In this document: piece after piece, positions 1 through 11,694 of the stretch
How the letters are laid out: every line of letters begins with the position of its first letter
How positions within the stretch are numbered: position 1 is the stretch's first letter
Assembly: GCA_945859605.1 (NCBI GenBank)
Contig: OX243816.1
Span: forward strand, 34,593,107 to 34,657,106
From: Lumbricus rubellus
Taxonomy: Eukaryota > Annelida > Clitellata > Crassiclitellata > Lumbricidae
Length of the DNA: 64,000 nucleotides
Direction of reading: 5' to 3'
Made by a program: the position numbers and the translations under genes
The notes under the pieces: model-generated
What the model was told of the DNA's origin: nothing
The model's input: only the letters and a program-made list of their open reading frames with translations
Database searches by the model: none

Positions 1-265
1 AAAACCCCCAAATGGAACTCACCCCAATGGTCAATGCGATTTTTTCTAGCTACGCCAGACTGTCTGTTGCAGTGATTTGTTTTAGGCTGGTCCCAGTTTC
101 TCAGATGGGTGAAAGATTAAAGTATAGGCAGTAGCGTTACTGCAAATTAAGAGGAGTCTTAAAACCACTCTATTGAACACGCCGAATGTGTGAATTCATA
201 CAAAGTCAGCAACTTTCTCGTTGACTGAGATTTTGCCTGTTTATCCATTACCCGGCTGTTCTTTG
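1..265. other. Left edge, no recognised feature
   Basis: No gene, RNA or repeat boundary is recognisable here. The sequence becomes pyrimidine-rich toward the short CTGT tract that follows. Confidence 0.4.
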
Positions 266-345
266 CCCGACTTTTCTGTCCGTCTGTCTGTCTGTCTGTC
301 TTTTGTCTGTCCTTTTATCTGTCTAACTGTCCAGCTGTCTGTATG
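266..345. repeat. Short degenerate CTGT tract
   Basis: An irregular run of CTGT/TCTG words, about 80 bp long. It is low complexity, and the reading frame open through it is a by-product of the 4-base period. Confidence 0.6.
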
Positions 346-413
346 TCTTGACAGACGAACTCTGATCAGTCAATTGTGCCATGTACGATTGCACGTACTC
401 TGTACGTACTGCT

Positions 414-490
414 CGTTCATTCATTCATTCATTCGTTTATTCATTACTAGTATTTATTTTGCGCCCCTTCAAAGCGACTGCTGGCCGGTC
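414..490 (-). repeat. LINE/SINE 3' tail fragment with ATTC microsatellite
   Basis: An ATTC run is followed by TTTTGCGCCCCTTCAAAG, the reverse complement of the CTTGAAGGGGCGC tail that ends the LINE at 53950-55490. The insertion therefore points to the minus strand. The upstream part of the tail (the GGAGCGCC...GAGTAG block) is lost or diverged into CAGT repeat. Confidence 0.55.
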
Positions 491-631
491 AGTCAACCAG
501 CCAGACTGAACCAGTCAGCCAGTCAGTCATGCATGTATCATGGTCTGTCACTTTGTTTATTAATCAAATCATTGTATGTAACTGTGTATACGAGTATGTA
601 TGTGGGTGTATGTTTATTTGCAGTTTTGCAC

Positions 632-964
632 CGTATGTATGTATGTATGTATGTATGACATTGTATGTATGTATGTATGTATGTATGTATGTATGTATGT
701 ATGTATGTATGTATGTATGTATGTATGTATGTATGTATGTATGTATGTATGTATGTATGTATGTATGTATGTATGTATGTATGTATGTATGTATGTATGT
801 ATGTATGTATGTATGTATGTATGTATGTATGTATGTATGTATGTATGTATGTATGTATGTATGTATGTATGTATGTATGTATGTATGTATGTATGTATGT
901 ATGTATGTATGTATGTATGTATGTATGTATGTATGCATGCATGCATGCATGTATGTATGTATGT
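632..964. repeat. ATGT tetranucleotide microsatellite (~330 bp)
   Basis: Nearly perfect (GTAT)n, broken once near 657-662 and ending in GCAT variants. It is open in several frames on both strands, giving Met-Tyr-Val-Cys or Ile-His-Thr-Tyr repeats. These are not proteins. Confidence 0.95.
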
Positions 965-1202
965 TTACATGCATGCATATTTCCTTGCTGGTTTGTATAT
1001 TATCAAGGCACTTGGCATAGCGCCTTCTAAGTACATCAAGTAAACGTTGCACATGTATGTCGCTATCTAACGGATGTTATAAACAACTGCTTTGTTTTAA
1101 GACACTTTGAAGACCGGCTCCATGGAATCAAGTGTAGCAATATAATGCAACTGCGATGTAAAACTACTCCACGAAGGTTCTTTCATCATTATATTCAAGC
1201 AG

Positions 1203-1735
1203 CCAGTTCACAGGCAGTCGGTCAGCCAGTCAACCAGCGAGTCAGTCAGCCATTTAGACTGTTAGTCAGTCAGTCATAGAGCTAATCAGCCAGTCAGCCA
1301 ACCAGTCAGCCGTCAATCAATCAGTCAGATAGACAGTCAGCCAGCCGTCAATCAAACAGTCATCTAGTCAGTCCGATAGACAGTCAACCAGTTACGTAGT
1401 TAGTTAGTCAGCCAGCCAATCAGTCAATCAATCAGACATGTGGACACTGGGCAGTCAGTCATCAATGCAGTCTGCTAGTCAGTCAACCAGTTGGGTAGTC
1501 AATCTCTCATCTAGTCAGTCAGTCAATCAATCAGTCAGTCAATCAGTCAGCCAGCCAGTCAGTCAGCCAGTCAGTCACTCAGTCAGTCAGCCAGTCAGTC
1601 TGTCATTCAGTCATCCAGCCAGTCAGTCTGTCATCCAGTCATCCAGCCAGTCAGTCTGTCATCCAGTCATCCAGCCAGTCTGTCATCCAGTTAATCAGCC
1701 AGTCAGTCAGCCGGTCAGTCAGGCACTCAATCAAT
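1203..1735. repeat. Degenerate CAGT/CAGC satellite
   Basis: About 530 bp of CAGTCAGT, CAGCCAGT, CAATCAGT and CATCCAGT words with no fixed longer unit. Similar words also occur at about 487-530. A Ser/Gln/Val-rich frame is open through it only because the period is 4. Confidence 0.85.
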
Positions 1736-1944
1736 CTCTACGCAAGTGAACCAGTCATCGCTTATACTCTCCACTACAGTTCTTTGTTTTCTCTGCGCGG
1801 ACGTGAAAGGCGTTCGTTGAATATTCTGCGTCGTATCAACAAAAGGATTGGATTGTCTGGCGGAGACTGAATTCCGGGTCCGTGATAAAGCGAAGGATTG
1901 TGTGCCGTACATAAACAACTATTCTTCTCGGCAGAGCGACGAAC

Positions 1945-2005
1945 AGAACGCACAAGCACAAGCACAGATACAAGCACAGATACAAGCACAGAGACAGATA
2001 ATGGA
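1945..2005. repeat. Short ACAAGCACAG-type tandem repeat
   Basis: A few imperfect 10-12 bp units (ACAAGCACAGAT) in a row. A 63-codon frame runs through it, but its Ala-Gln-Ile repeats reflect the DNA repeat and no known family. Confidence 0.5.
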
Positions 2006-2261
2006 AGGAATACAGGCACTTGCAAAGAGGCGGAAATAATCAGGTGTGGAAGGAGCGAGGGAGCAGGGATTAAGGGAATGCGGACTTTGCGGAGTGTGGT
2101 GAATGAAGGAAGAATGGTAGGTAAAAAAGAAGGGAATGCGTGGTATGGATGAAAAATGTATGGGATGGAAGGAATCGGGAAACGGAATGACGAGAGGAAG
2201 ATAAGAAGAAATGAGAAAATTAATGAAGTAAAGAAGGAAGAATGAATGATCAAGGAAGCTT

Positions 2262-2343
2262 ATTTTCATCGCCATCGTCATCACCATCACCGTCATCATC
2301 ATCGTCGTCAGCGTCATCATCATCATCGTCGTCGTCGTCGTCC

Positions 2344-2374
<31 letters not shown>

Positions 2375-2462
2375 TTTTATCGTCGTCGTCGTCGTCGTTG
2401 TCGTCGTCGTCGTCGTCATCATCATCATCATCATCGTCAGCATCGTTACTATTATTACGAAT
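2262..2462. repeat. ATC/GTC trinucleotide microsatellite
   Basis: About 200 bp of TCA and TCG triplets. It encodes poly-Ser, poly-His or poly-Asp depending on frame and strand, so the long frames that overlap it are artefacts. Confidence 0.9.
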
Positions 2463-3523
2463 AAATGCAATGGGGTATGAGACACTTCATTCCCCAGGGT
2501 TTTCGAAATTATAAAATAATAATAATTATTACTATTACTATTACATTGCTTTTTGTATATTGCGACACTTCCAGACAATCTACACATGAGCGCTCCCAGT
2601 CCAACGTTGGTCATACAGTACAGCATAGACTTTATAATAGCTAAAGAATGGGCTACAGTGCCAGCTACACGACGTAGTACACGTGGTCTTATATAGCCAG
2701 AGAGGCACGGAACAGAGTGGCCCAGAGGTGCTATGCTCAGTGCCATCGAAGTCTCATTCGGGTTCGAAGTTTCATTCTGCCCATACACAGAGAGTGAACG
2801 GTGATGTTGGATGGGAACTCTGCTACAATAAGTGGGTGTAATATAATAATATTTATATATAGGAAGAAGAGGAAGAATATCAGTAACGAAACAATGCAAG
2901 AGGTACGAGAAAGCGTGATCAATGTATACCGTACAGCTATAGATTATGTTGCTTTAGAAATGTAAATAAAATGTCTGCTTTTCACATCGACCGTGTGGCC
3001 CCGTCCCATGCTCGAGTTCAGTGAATTATTGATTGGTTGGTGTCTGTTGGTTTAGGCCACACTCAGATGTGTGTTTAGTAACTGTTTACAAACTAATGGT
3101 GAATGGCGTCCATAAGAAAAACAGGCGACGGATGTTTAGAAAGCTTTCTAAACACACGTGTCTGCCTTCTACAAACATCACTCCTAATTTTTGTGTCGTA
3201 AAAGCAATTGATTGGTTTAGAAAATGTACAGTTAAGCTTAATCAAAGTAATTTGTGTATATTAACAATTATTTAACGGAGTCAGAACTACTTCCACCATG
3301 GAATGTATTCGGATACGTAGGATGTGTACGCAATGTGTCCTAACTTCATCTTTCTATTTAAATGCGAAGCATTAATTTAAAGACGCATTCCGTATAAAAA
3401 TGTCTAAATCTGTTCTACAGAAAGCCGTGAGTTTGCACTTCAGGAAGATTTGAAACGTCCCAGCGGGCGAAATTCTACACTGAAACGTACGTGAAGCCGT
3501 GAAAGTGTCCCATCATCAGCGCG

Positions 3524-4492
3524 ATGAATAGCACCGAGTCTGATCCGGTCGACGATAATGACGACAGCGTTGAGTCCGGTTACGTCGCTCTGAGTTTCCG
3601 GATCGTTGGAATTCCCCTGGGAATTTTCATCGTCATCACGAACGTCGCCTTTATTCTGACGATGACGTTGTACAAGACGAACCCCGTGCGACGATCGACG
3701 CAAGTTCTACTCGTCAGCAACGGCCACTGCGCCGTTCTGGCCGGCCTCGTCCTCATTGCCTACTCGGTGGCCATCCCATACACACCACCCACCGTCATCG
3801 TCACTCCTTCATCCCTTCGATCGCTCTGTCACCTCTGGGGGGCGCTCCACCTCTCCCTCATCGTCCTCGATTGTCTCCATATTGTTTTCGTCTCTTTAGA
3901 TCACAACTATGTTGTTGTCAGCGTTGGATGTTCGCCACCGATGCACCGAATCGCATTGGCAGTTCTGCTCGGCTGGCTCTACGCCCTTCTCGTCACCCTA
4001 CTTGCCCTCGCCTTCGACCACCTTCCCCCTGCAGAACCGTGCCGCCGAGGGGGCTGCGACATCGTTGACCTTAACCGTTACTACGGACTCACCCTGCTGA
4101 TCCACGTGATCGCAGGCGTCCTCTGCAGCCTCGTTGTCGTCGCCAATGTCCGGCGGACCCTCGACCTTCACCAGAGGCAGATCCAGGTGACGAACACGAT
4201 CACCTACAAGAACCTCCTCTTCGAAATGCGAATGGCACAGCTGAGTCTGCTCGCCAACGTCATCCTCGTCCTCGCATGGATTCCACTCACGGTCGCAGAG
4301 GTCATGACCCATGCCGGGGTGACGTCAGAGGTCGCCGCTGTTCGTCTGACATTTCTCGTCGGAAACGTTTCGTATCTGAAGGCGTTTCTCTACGTCGCCG
4401 TCGATCGCGAGATTCGACGAGATTTCGCGAGAGTTGCCAGCTGCAAACTTCCGGTGGAAAAGAACCGATCGATGTCGAGCGTCTCCAGATGA
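3524..4492 (+). CDS. Rhodopsin-like (class A) orphan G protein-coupled receptor, single coding exon
   Basis: A 322-residue protein with seven hydrophobic segments: TM1 about 21-50 (Asn40 conserved), TM2 58-84, TM3 103-126, TM4 142-166 (Trp151), TM5 185-210, TM6 236-260, TM7 271-294. Cys102 at the top of TM3 can pair with Cys173 or Cys178 in loop 2, as in class A receptors. An N-glycosylation site lies at Asn2. Key motifs are altered: DHN (126-128) stands where DRY is expected, AWIP (251-254) replaces CWxP, KAFLY (286-290) replaces NPxxY, and TM2 has Asn66 near the usual Asp. A basic helix 8 (DREIRRDF) follows TM7. The first ATG after several stops was taken as the start. A possible 3' splice site (TTCTACAG, ending 3420) suggests a 5' UTR exon upstream. 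It is GC-rich, unlike its surroundings. Ligand unknown; class assignment is inferred from topology. Confidence 0.85.
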   Translation: MNSTESDPVDDNDDSVESGYVALSFRIVGIPLGIFIVITNVAFILTMTLYKTNPVRRSTQVLLVSNGHCAVLAGLVLIAYSVAIPYTPPTVIVTPSSLRSLCHLWGALHLSLIVLDCLHIVFVSLDHNYVVVSVGCSPPMHRIALAVLLGWLYALLVTLLALAFDHLPPAEPCRRGGCDIVDLNRYYGLTLLIHVIAGVLCSLVVVANVRRTLDLHQRQIQVTNTITYKNLLFEMRMAQLSLLANVILVLAWIPLTVAEVMTHAGVTSEVAAVRLTFLVGNVSYLKAFLYVAVDREIRRDFARVASCKLPVEKNRSMSSVSR

Positions 4493-4734
4493 AAAACAAG
4501 CTGATCAAAATTAATGGCGCATGATAAATTCGCCAAACACTAGAACTAACGTTTTGTATGTGGATCGGAGTGTATTAATTGTGGCGCTGCAGAAACTTTG
4601 ACTCATCGTCGTATTTATGGGTTTGCCGGTTCAAACCCCCTAACCACAAATAATTAATTTCTGAATTTTAAAAATTTAATTACGTCTACCTTGATATTTG
4701 TTTGGCTATGCTCTGCATTGCATCACGGTCAATT

Positions 4735-4946
4735 GGATTGATTATTGACACAGCACTATTCATTTGGATTGAATATTGACACAGCACTATTCATTTGGAT
4801 TGAATATTGACACAGCACTATTCATTTGGATTGAATATTGACACAGCACTATTCATTTGGATTGAATATTGACACAGCACTATTCATTTGGATTGAATAT
4901 TGACACAGCACTATTCATTTGGATTGAATATTGACACAGCACTATT
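4735..4946. repeat. 31-bp minisatellite, 7 copies
   Basis: The core GACACAGCACTATT recurs at exact 31-bp spacing from 4747 to 4933. Internal copies look identical; the first has one change (GATTATT for GAATATT) and the last diverges after the core. It lies about 240 bp downstream of the GPCR stop codon. Confidence 0.95.
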
Positions 4947-5087
4947 TTAGGTCGAGATTAAGTTGCACCTACTTGTACTTAGATGATCCTCTAAATTGCA
5001 ACGACTCGGCTCATTTTGGTGGATAAAGGCGCTAAATAATTAATTAGAGAGCTAGTTACATTGTACAATTTCTATTGCAAAGTCAGT

Positions 5088-5125
5088 TCAAATCAAATCA
5101 AATCAAATCAGTTTATTTCCTGAAT
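5088..5125. repeat. Short AAATC pentanucleotide run
   Basis: CAAATCAAATC repeats run into GTTTATTTCCTGAAT. Runs like this often mark the end of an old retroelement, but no body can be recognised beside it. Confidence 0.45.
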
Positions 5126-5695
5126 ACACACAAAAACAATCGAACAGTAGAATTGTACATACTTCAAGACTAATCAAACGATTCAAACCTATATATGAAT
5201 AATCTGACGAAGCGCTATCGTGACTATTATTGAAGAACAACTCATGTAGTGGAAAGAGCTTTTAATCTAGTAGGCATATTGAGCAGCTGGGCCGCTTCTC
5301 CAAACTCATTGTTATGTTATTGATCAGAATAGACTGTCTTTAAGCCTAATTTGAAATTATCGCTGTTCTGTGCAATAATGCAAATAATTTAAAATAAACT
5401 GAAATTTTTAGCTAGGCCTACTTAAAAGTTGAGTAGTGGACAAGTAAGAAATAAACAAATGGATTACGAACTCTATTCTATCAAAAGTATTGCTGTTGCT
5501 GTTTCAAATGTGTTGCAATAGGCTACCATAAAACTTAAAGTCATACTTTGAATAGGAACAGTTTATATTGTACCCGGCACAGAAGCACCATCATGAAAAA
5601 GTTATGCAATAGAATGTGACGACGATGCATTATTATATTTTTGCGTGCTCTGGGAATCTGCTAATTCCTAAGTGCATTGAATGCATCGATCTGCC

Positions 5696-5759
5696 GTTGT
5701 ATAGTTGTATAGTTGTATAGTTATATAGTTGCATAGTTGCATAGTTGTATAGTTGTATA
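5696..5759. repeat. 8-bp minisatellite (GTTGTATA), 8 copies
   Basis: Eight contiguous 8-bp units with single-base variants (GTTATATA, GTTGCATA). Confidence 0.9.
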
Positions 5760-5924
5760 CTTCGGTCAATCTGATTCAGCCACTCATCTGATTTCGTCGG
5801 CAGAATGATTGATTGCATTCAGGAACAGCCAATCTATACAAAAACATCGACTGAACCTATAGACTTAGGCCTATGTAGTATGTACTATAGGGCCTCGTTC
5901 TTTACTTCTACTGTTTCGTATATT

Positions 5925-6255
5925 GTTTATTTCTCATTCCGTCCTTCCTTCCGTCATTCCTCTTGTCTCATTCGAGTCATTCCTTCCTTTATTTATTCCT
6001 TTATTTATTTATTCCATCCTCCTTTCTTTCTTTTTATTTTTCCTTCTTCCCTTCATTCTTCCCTTAATATCTTAATTTTTGTCTTTCTGCCTGCCTCATC
6101 CCTTTTCCTCCTTTCATCCGTCCATCTTACTCTCTTGCCTCCATCCCTCCATCTCTTTCATCCATCATGATCATTCCCTCTCCCCTTCTTTGTCATCCCC
6201 TTTCTTCCACCCTCCCTTCCTTCCTTCCGCTACGCCTGCGGTCTTCCTCCCTTTC
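5925..6255. repeat. Pyrimidine-rich TTCC/TTTATT tract
   Basis: About 330 bp composed mainly of T and C on the plus strand, with TTCCTTCC and TTTATTTATT stretches. The open frames here are low complexity. Confidence 0.6.
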
Positions 6256-6657
6256 AAAGCTTCTTCTGTTATTCACAACAACAACATAATTATACATGTA
6301 AGTAGCCCAGCTTGCGATGACAGCGAATATTATTCCTCGGTCCGCCTTAGGGTGAAAACCTGCGAAGGAAAGACATTGATGTTGGTCCGGAGAGTGCGGA
6401 TCGATTGACCGATGATCCGGTGACGCTCAGAGCTGCTCTGCTCCATCGATCAATCAACCGAGTCGTCGACGCAAACAATTTCTTCTGCCTTCGATTACTT
6501 CATTGCAACCGCGCCTACATTCGTGCATGTGCAGACGAAAGTGGCACTTAAGACCCGGCTGCAGAGAAGACTTGAAAGCTTCAATTGAATAACAAAACTA
6601 ATAAACAAACTATTGGTGACGACAGACAAACTGAAAGGCAGATAGAATTAATGATTG

Positions 6658-6755
6658 ATTGCGCCTCGAGTAGGCCAAAGCTTCTTGAAGGGGCGCTATA
6701 TACATTTTCGAAATGAATGAATGAATGATTGCTTGACTGATGAATGAATGGTTGG
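6658..6755 (+). repeat. LINE/SINE 3' tail with GAAT microsatellite
   Basis: GCGCCTCGAGTAG, then CTTCTTGAAGGGGCGCTATA, then a (GAAT)n run. This matches the terminal block of the LINE ending at 55490, followed by a simple-sequence tail. Confidence 0.8.
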
Positions 6756-6902
6756 ATGGATAATAATTGAACGTGACGTGACGTGAATGAATGAATTGAC
6801 GCATGCGCGGACGAATGGATAAAACTCTAATTAAATTTGCTCTATGAATTCAGTACTGTAATTATGTAGACTCAAGACGAATCATATCGTATTATTCAAA
6901 GT

Positions 6903-6945
6903 CGCGGACACTGAATCGGAGTTTCACGCCGAAGCGCCGGGCGAG
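6903..6945 (-). repeat. SINE body fragment
   Basis: GCGGACACTGAATCGGAG then TTTCACGCCGAAGCGC match the central body of the minus-strand SINEs at 47008 and 60945. Both the tRNA-like head and the tail are missing. Confidence 0.65.
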
Positions 6946-6966
6946 AATCTGGACGGAGTAGGATTC

Positions 6967-7130
6967 CCCGGGTGGCAGTATGAGAATTGTGGAAAAATAA
7001 CTGGGGGGGGGGGGTTGGCCTATGATAAACTTGAAATTGGGGTATGAAAAACATACTTTAACATGGGGCACTAAAAAAGACTGGGGGTTGAACCCCCCAA
7101 CCCCCCGGCAATTCTCACCCTGCCGGGGGT
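6967..7130. mobile_element. Candidate MITE with imperfect terminal inverted repeats
   Basis: The left end has CCCGGGTGGCAG then TGAGAATTG, and the right end has CAATTCTCA then CCCTGCCGGGGG, its inverted counterpart. Inside are a long G run and the block GGGGGTTGAACCCCCC. The right end recurs in the opposite orientation at 19921-19966, which supports a dispersed family. No target duplication was found. Confidence 0.5.
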
Positions 7131-7424
7131 TATGGAAGTCTTTCATGATTAAAAACTGTGTCGGGTTATTGGCGATCAGAAACTGATAATGATTTTCACC
7201 AGGAGTGAATCGTCGAGGTTACAAGGCGGTTTACAACGTCTGCTCATCCAACACATAGGCTATACCGTTAACCCAGAGGTTGACGGTTGAAATTGCCCTG
7301 AAAATATCTGAAATTATTTCTGCTAACAGAACATAGCAAATCGCATATGGAATGAGCACATCGGCGGTACAATTGAGAATCAGATGGGAAAGTATTAGAC
7401 TGGAAATCGCCCTCGCACGCCGAG

Positions 7425-7795
7425 TACTGTAACACCCAGTGCTAAAAGTGTAGAAAAAAGAAGTGCTTGCATGGGTGCGGCCAGGGTGCCCCTGACCTTT
7501 CCATGCTGTTCTGGTCTAATAAGTGACAGGACGGCGTTCAGACTGGATAAGGAGTGAGTACACGACGTTCAGTCACACTTTAGACCCTGGTAATACCCAG
7601 TGCTGAAAGTGTAAAAAAAGAAGTGCCTGGACGCTCCTTATATTTCCAAAAGAAGTGCCAGGACGCCCCATACATTTTCAGGTGTGCTGGCCAAATAAGT
7701 GGCAGGACGGCATAGAGATTTGAAAATAAGTGCCGGGACGCCGTCCATGACCGTCCTGCCACACTTTAAGTCCTGGTAATACCCAATCTTCATAC
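7425..7795. repeat. Diverged tandem repeat, ~165-187 bp period
   Basis: CCCAGTGCTAAAAGTGTAGA then AAAAAGAAGTGC (from 7435) recurs as CCCAGTGCTGAAAGTGTAAA then AAAAGAAGTGCC (from 7595). The phrase CCTGGTAATACCCA occurs at about 7584 and 7773. Shorter AAGTGCC-GGACG words recur between them. No coding potential was recognised. Confidence 0.7.
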
Positions 7796-8335
7796 CTGTA
7801 CAGTGTACAGTAGCCGAACTGTTGTCCGACTTGCCTCTCAGCGATAAGCCTCTGCGCACGTAAATTGTATTCGCTAGATGGAAGGTTTTCTCGCACAGAC
7901 TTATAATAATATTGCATTCGCTTGGTGGCATCCTTCACAACCGCAGCCTATAATTACACCTCGCCATCTATAACTGGACTACTTGTGTAATCTCGCTTAC
8001 AGTTACAGCAAGCAGTTTGGGTACGTATGATAACATATAAGTATACCAACGACCCTCTTCTCCCCCACCCTGTTCCACAGCCTAGCCATTTCTGATTTCC
8101 AAAGGTCACTATCAAATCCGATAGGAACTCGGATGTCTCAGCAAACTGATAAGATTTTGCGAGATAAGGCCACCAGGTATACGTTCAGGTGTAACATATT
8201 AGAGATAGCAAAGAACAGTAGAGCTGAGACAGGTGTGCTTGCAGATCGAGTTTTAAGCGCTGCCCGAGTATGTGATTGGACTCCATGTGAAACAGGTAAT
8301 TTCTAACTCTCACTTCTACTAGTTAGGTAACTTTT

Positions 8336-8453
8336 CCATTCATTCATTCATTCATTCATTCATTCATTCATTCATTCATTATTTCAAGAATTTATATAGC
8401 GCTCCTAAGGGAAACTCACTCAGAGTCGCTCCCAGTCCAACCATGATGATACA
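8336..8453 (-). repeat. LINE/SINE 3' tail with ATTC microsatellite
   Basis: About eleven ATTC units, then TTATATAGCGCTCCTAAG, then AGAGTCGCTCCCAGTCCAAC. This is the reverse complement of the shared LINE/SINE tail. The GCTCCCAGTCCAAC phrase also occurs at 2593, beside a more decayed copy (about 2560-2610). Confidence 0.75.
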
Positions 8454-10730
8454 AATAGGCTAGGTTTTAAGTAGCCTGTAAAACACTGATGAGTCAACCC
8501 AATAGACAACATGGCTATCTCCAACGGCAGACTATTCCAGACAGAAGGACCTATTATAGATGAGAAAGAAAAGATATCTTTAGATGTTCCCTATTAAGCT
8601 GTTTAAAAACTTATGATAATTTTGTGAATGTATGCCTACACGTGTCTCTATAGCGACCGGATGACCTCAGCCCTCCCCCCGCTTTTCAATTAATTTGTGG
8701 GGTGAAATCCTTCAACTCTGCTTCTCGTTAGAGCGGGCGAGTGCCGTGTATACCCTACACACCTGATTTAAGGTGGGTGCTGCCGTACCCTGGCCCGCAG
8801 ATACAACAAGCATGTGCGTGATGTTGTCAAAGAGGTGTATTGGAGGGTAATCACATGCAGCACCCGGACCCGCACTATATATTCTCGCTCCGGTCCTGGT
8901 CTGATCAGAGTTAATGCAATTGTTATTTGGCTATTAGACGATCCCTCGTCAACAAGTTGGTGCCCTGTGCAGTTCTTAATATGTGCCTAATGGACCGGTG
9001 GGTTGTCAGAAAGGTACCATTGGAGGGTGATCACAGGACCCTGGCCCCGCTAGAGTTAGTTATCGCCACGGCCGCGTCGGTTTGCCCCCCCCCCCCCTAT
9101 GTAAGCTTATTATTACTTTAATTGGACACAGCCGGTATGCGAACCGACAACATCACGATGCACTGAGAGCCTTGATGTCGGCCTACACTCTTAAATTAGT
9201 GCATAATTCACCTGCAACCAATTCATGTGTTTCCTCGACTCAGATTCTCCCACAGACTTATAATATTATAGCGTTTGATCAAAGATCTGTTATTGTTGAC
9301 GCAATTTCTCCGATTATTATGGACCTAGGGACCTACATCAAAGCGATACATCAGGAGGAGTGCATCTAAAGGACACCTGTATGTTTAAAGATGATTAAGA
9401 CAGCATAATATTATGGGCAAAACAAGCGATTGTTTTTCAACATCGTCCAGCTCAACTTGACGATCCATCATGTATAAGTTAACTTTGCCTGTCCACTGAT
9501 TAAGTTTAGCCGCTGTAAATATTATGTTGTCCTACCATAGAGATGGCGCATTTACGTGGGCCTAGGCCTAGTTTGTCTTCAGCCACGGACAAATGCAGCA
9601 TCGAAAACTTCAAACCATCATGTGAAGTATTTTTTTCATCGCAACCAAATTCACACACGACATCGTAACAGAGTGATGAGAAATTGGATATGCAAATTGC
9701 AAAGGAGAGGCCCAAAGGGAATCGCAATCCCGCTGGGAGGGACACATACGGAACGAAATATTATCCAAATAGATTGAAAGGTGGAACACAAACCGAGGCA
9801 TAATTGAAAACACGTGGCCTAAATCGGATAAAATGTGATTTAATATCATATCACTAATACTTTCACTGCACAGAATTAAGTAGGTCTATCATAAATTCAA
9901 AGTTCGTTAACATAATAAACATTTCATTTTAAAAACACTCAATTCGAAAATCTAACAAAGAAAGACAACAGAGGCTATCTTTAGCCTATTGTTCAACATT
10001 CTCCATTATTATCGTACGGTTCTATACAATACCCAACAATACAATGACTCGAGAGTAATAATTACTGTGTCGAAAATATTTTCCCCATTTTCCTATGACT
10101 CGAGATAAAGTCCAATTGTGTTTCTGGTGAAAGTTTAGCGATCGATAATAGAGTCTATAACACACAGAGCGGTAACAAAGGAACTTTTATTACTTGAACG
10201 ACAACAGTCGCCATTTTCGATGCCAGGCAATTCATCAATTCAGGATTGGAAACCAACAAAGGACGGCAGACTATGGAGGATTGGACGCTACTGTAACGCG
10301 GGATTTTATTTCCTTTTTCTGGTCGGCAGTAATGACACTTCAATGCACGATTCTACATCAATATTTTATCTACCCGAGATTAGTAATAATGCTAGGGGGC
10401 GCTTTCGTTTGCTGCGATATCAAATCGCATTTTGGCCGAAAGAATGGAATTGCGCCGTAAATCCAGCAGACGATATTTTTTGCTTTATTGCTTATAAATT
10501 ATATTTTCGTTGAGGCGTTTTGTCTGGACATTTTTTTCTCTACAAGGTTGAAAGTGGAGCATTTTTCATACGGTTTGATTCCTGCAAATTCTGCCTTGTT
10601 CTGCATAAAATAAATAGAATTGGCCTCACCAATTGCGACTACATTTCATTATCACTGAACACAGATTGGAACTGTCCCAGCATACAAAGAAGTATGTATA
10701 TGCCAATATGCATGTGTTTATGTATGTAGG
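8454..10730. other. Intergenic, no gene recognised
   Basis: There is a diverged duplication: the phrase TTGGAGGGTAATCACA at about 8840 and TTGGAGGGTGATCACA at about 9020, each preceded by a GTTGTCA word. A C homopolymer lies at about 9086. Otherwise it is unremarkable AT-rich sequence, and the short open frames match nothing known. Confidence 0.4.
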
Positions 10731-10732
10731 CT

Positions 10733-11270
10733 ATGTACTATGTATGTATGTTATACATGTATGCATGCATGTATGCCAATATGCATGTGTGTGTATGTAT
10801 GTATGTATGTATGTATGTATGTATGTATGTATGTATGTATGTATGTATGTATGTATGTATGTATGTATGTATGTATGTATGTATGTATGTATGTATGTAT
10901 GAGGGTATGCATGTTTGTATTTATGTATGTATGTATGTATGCATGCATTATGCATGCATGTGTATGTATGTATGTATGTACATGTATGTATGTATGTATG
11001 TATGTATGTATGTATGTATGTATGTATGTATGTATGTATGTATGTATGTATGTATGTATGTATGTATGTATGTATGTATGTATGTATGTATGTATGTATG
11101 TATGTATGTATGTATGTATGTATGTATGTATGTATGTATGTATGTATGTATGTATGTATGTATGTATGTATGTATGTATGTATGTATGTGTATGTATGTA
11201 TGTCTGTATGTATGCATGCATGCATGCAGGTATGCATGTGTGTTTGTATGCATGTAAGTATATATGCATA
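10733..11270. repeat. ATGT tetranucleotide microsatellite (~540 bp)
   Basis: A very long (GTAT)n array with GCAT variants, interrupted around 10903-10980. It is the longest simple repeat in the window and is open in most frames on both strands. None of these is a gene. Confidence 0.95.
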
Positions 11271-11694
11271 AATGTATGTATAATTGTACCCTATGCATCC
11301 ATCGTACATGCATTTATGCATGTATGAATGCTAGTATTTAAGTAATATGTATGCATGTATCGATTGATGGATAGATGAATAGACGAATGAATGGAAGGAC
11401 CTCAATTCAAAGCCTATTCATTTTGCATGAAAGTTTTTCGTTAGTTCTCATTCTGGTCATATTTCTTTTTTTCCGACTGATTTTGCATTTGACGTCTGTT
11501 GCAGGAATCGAAGTCAGACGCTCGGTTCTTCGGATTCTCTCCTCTCCTCCACAGAAGACGATTACAGTTCACGGACATTGAACTCCTCCTCCTCAATGCG
11601 CAATTGCACCTATAGCGCCATCGTTCGAAACTTGTCGATAAATACTTGCGCTATATAATAATCCTAGGAAGTAAACCAAACAGCTGAAGGAAGC

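Noticed and set aside
529..1052. Several 110-163 codon frames on both strands
   Set aside because: They translate the GTAT microsatellite (Met-Tyr-Val-Cys or His-Thr-Tyr-Ile repeats) and have no other content. The same applies to the frames at 10633-11327, 14395-14765 and 17395-17848.
1919..2899. 326-codon minus-strand frame
   Set aside because: Its core is poly-Thr/Met from the ATC triplet repeat, and the flanks show no family resemblance. Length comes from the repeat.
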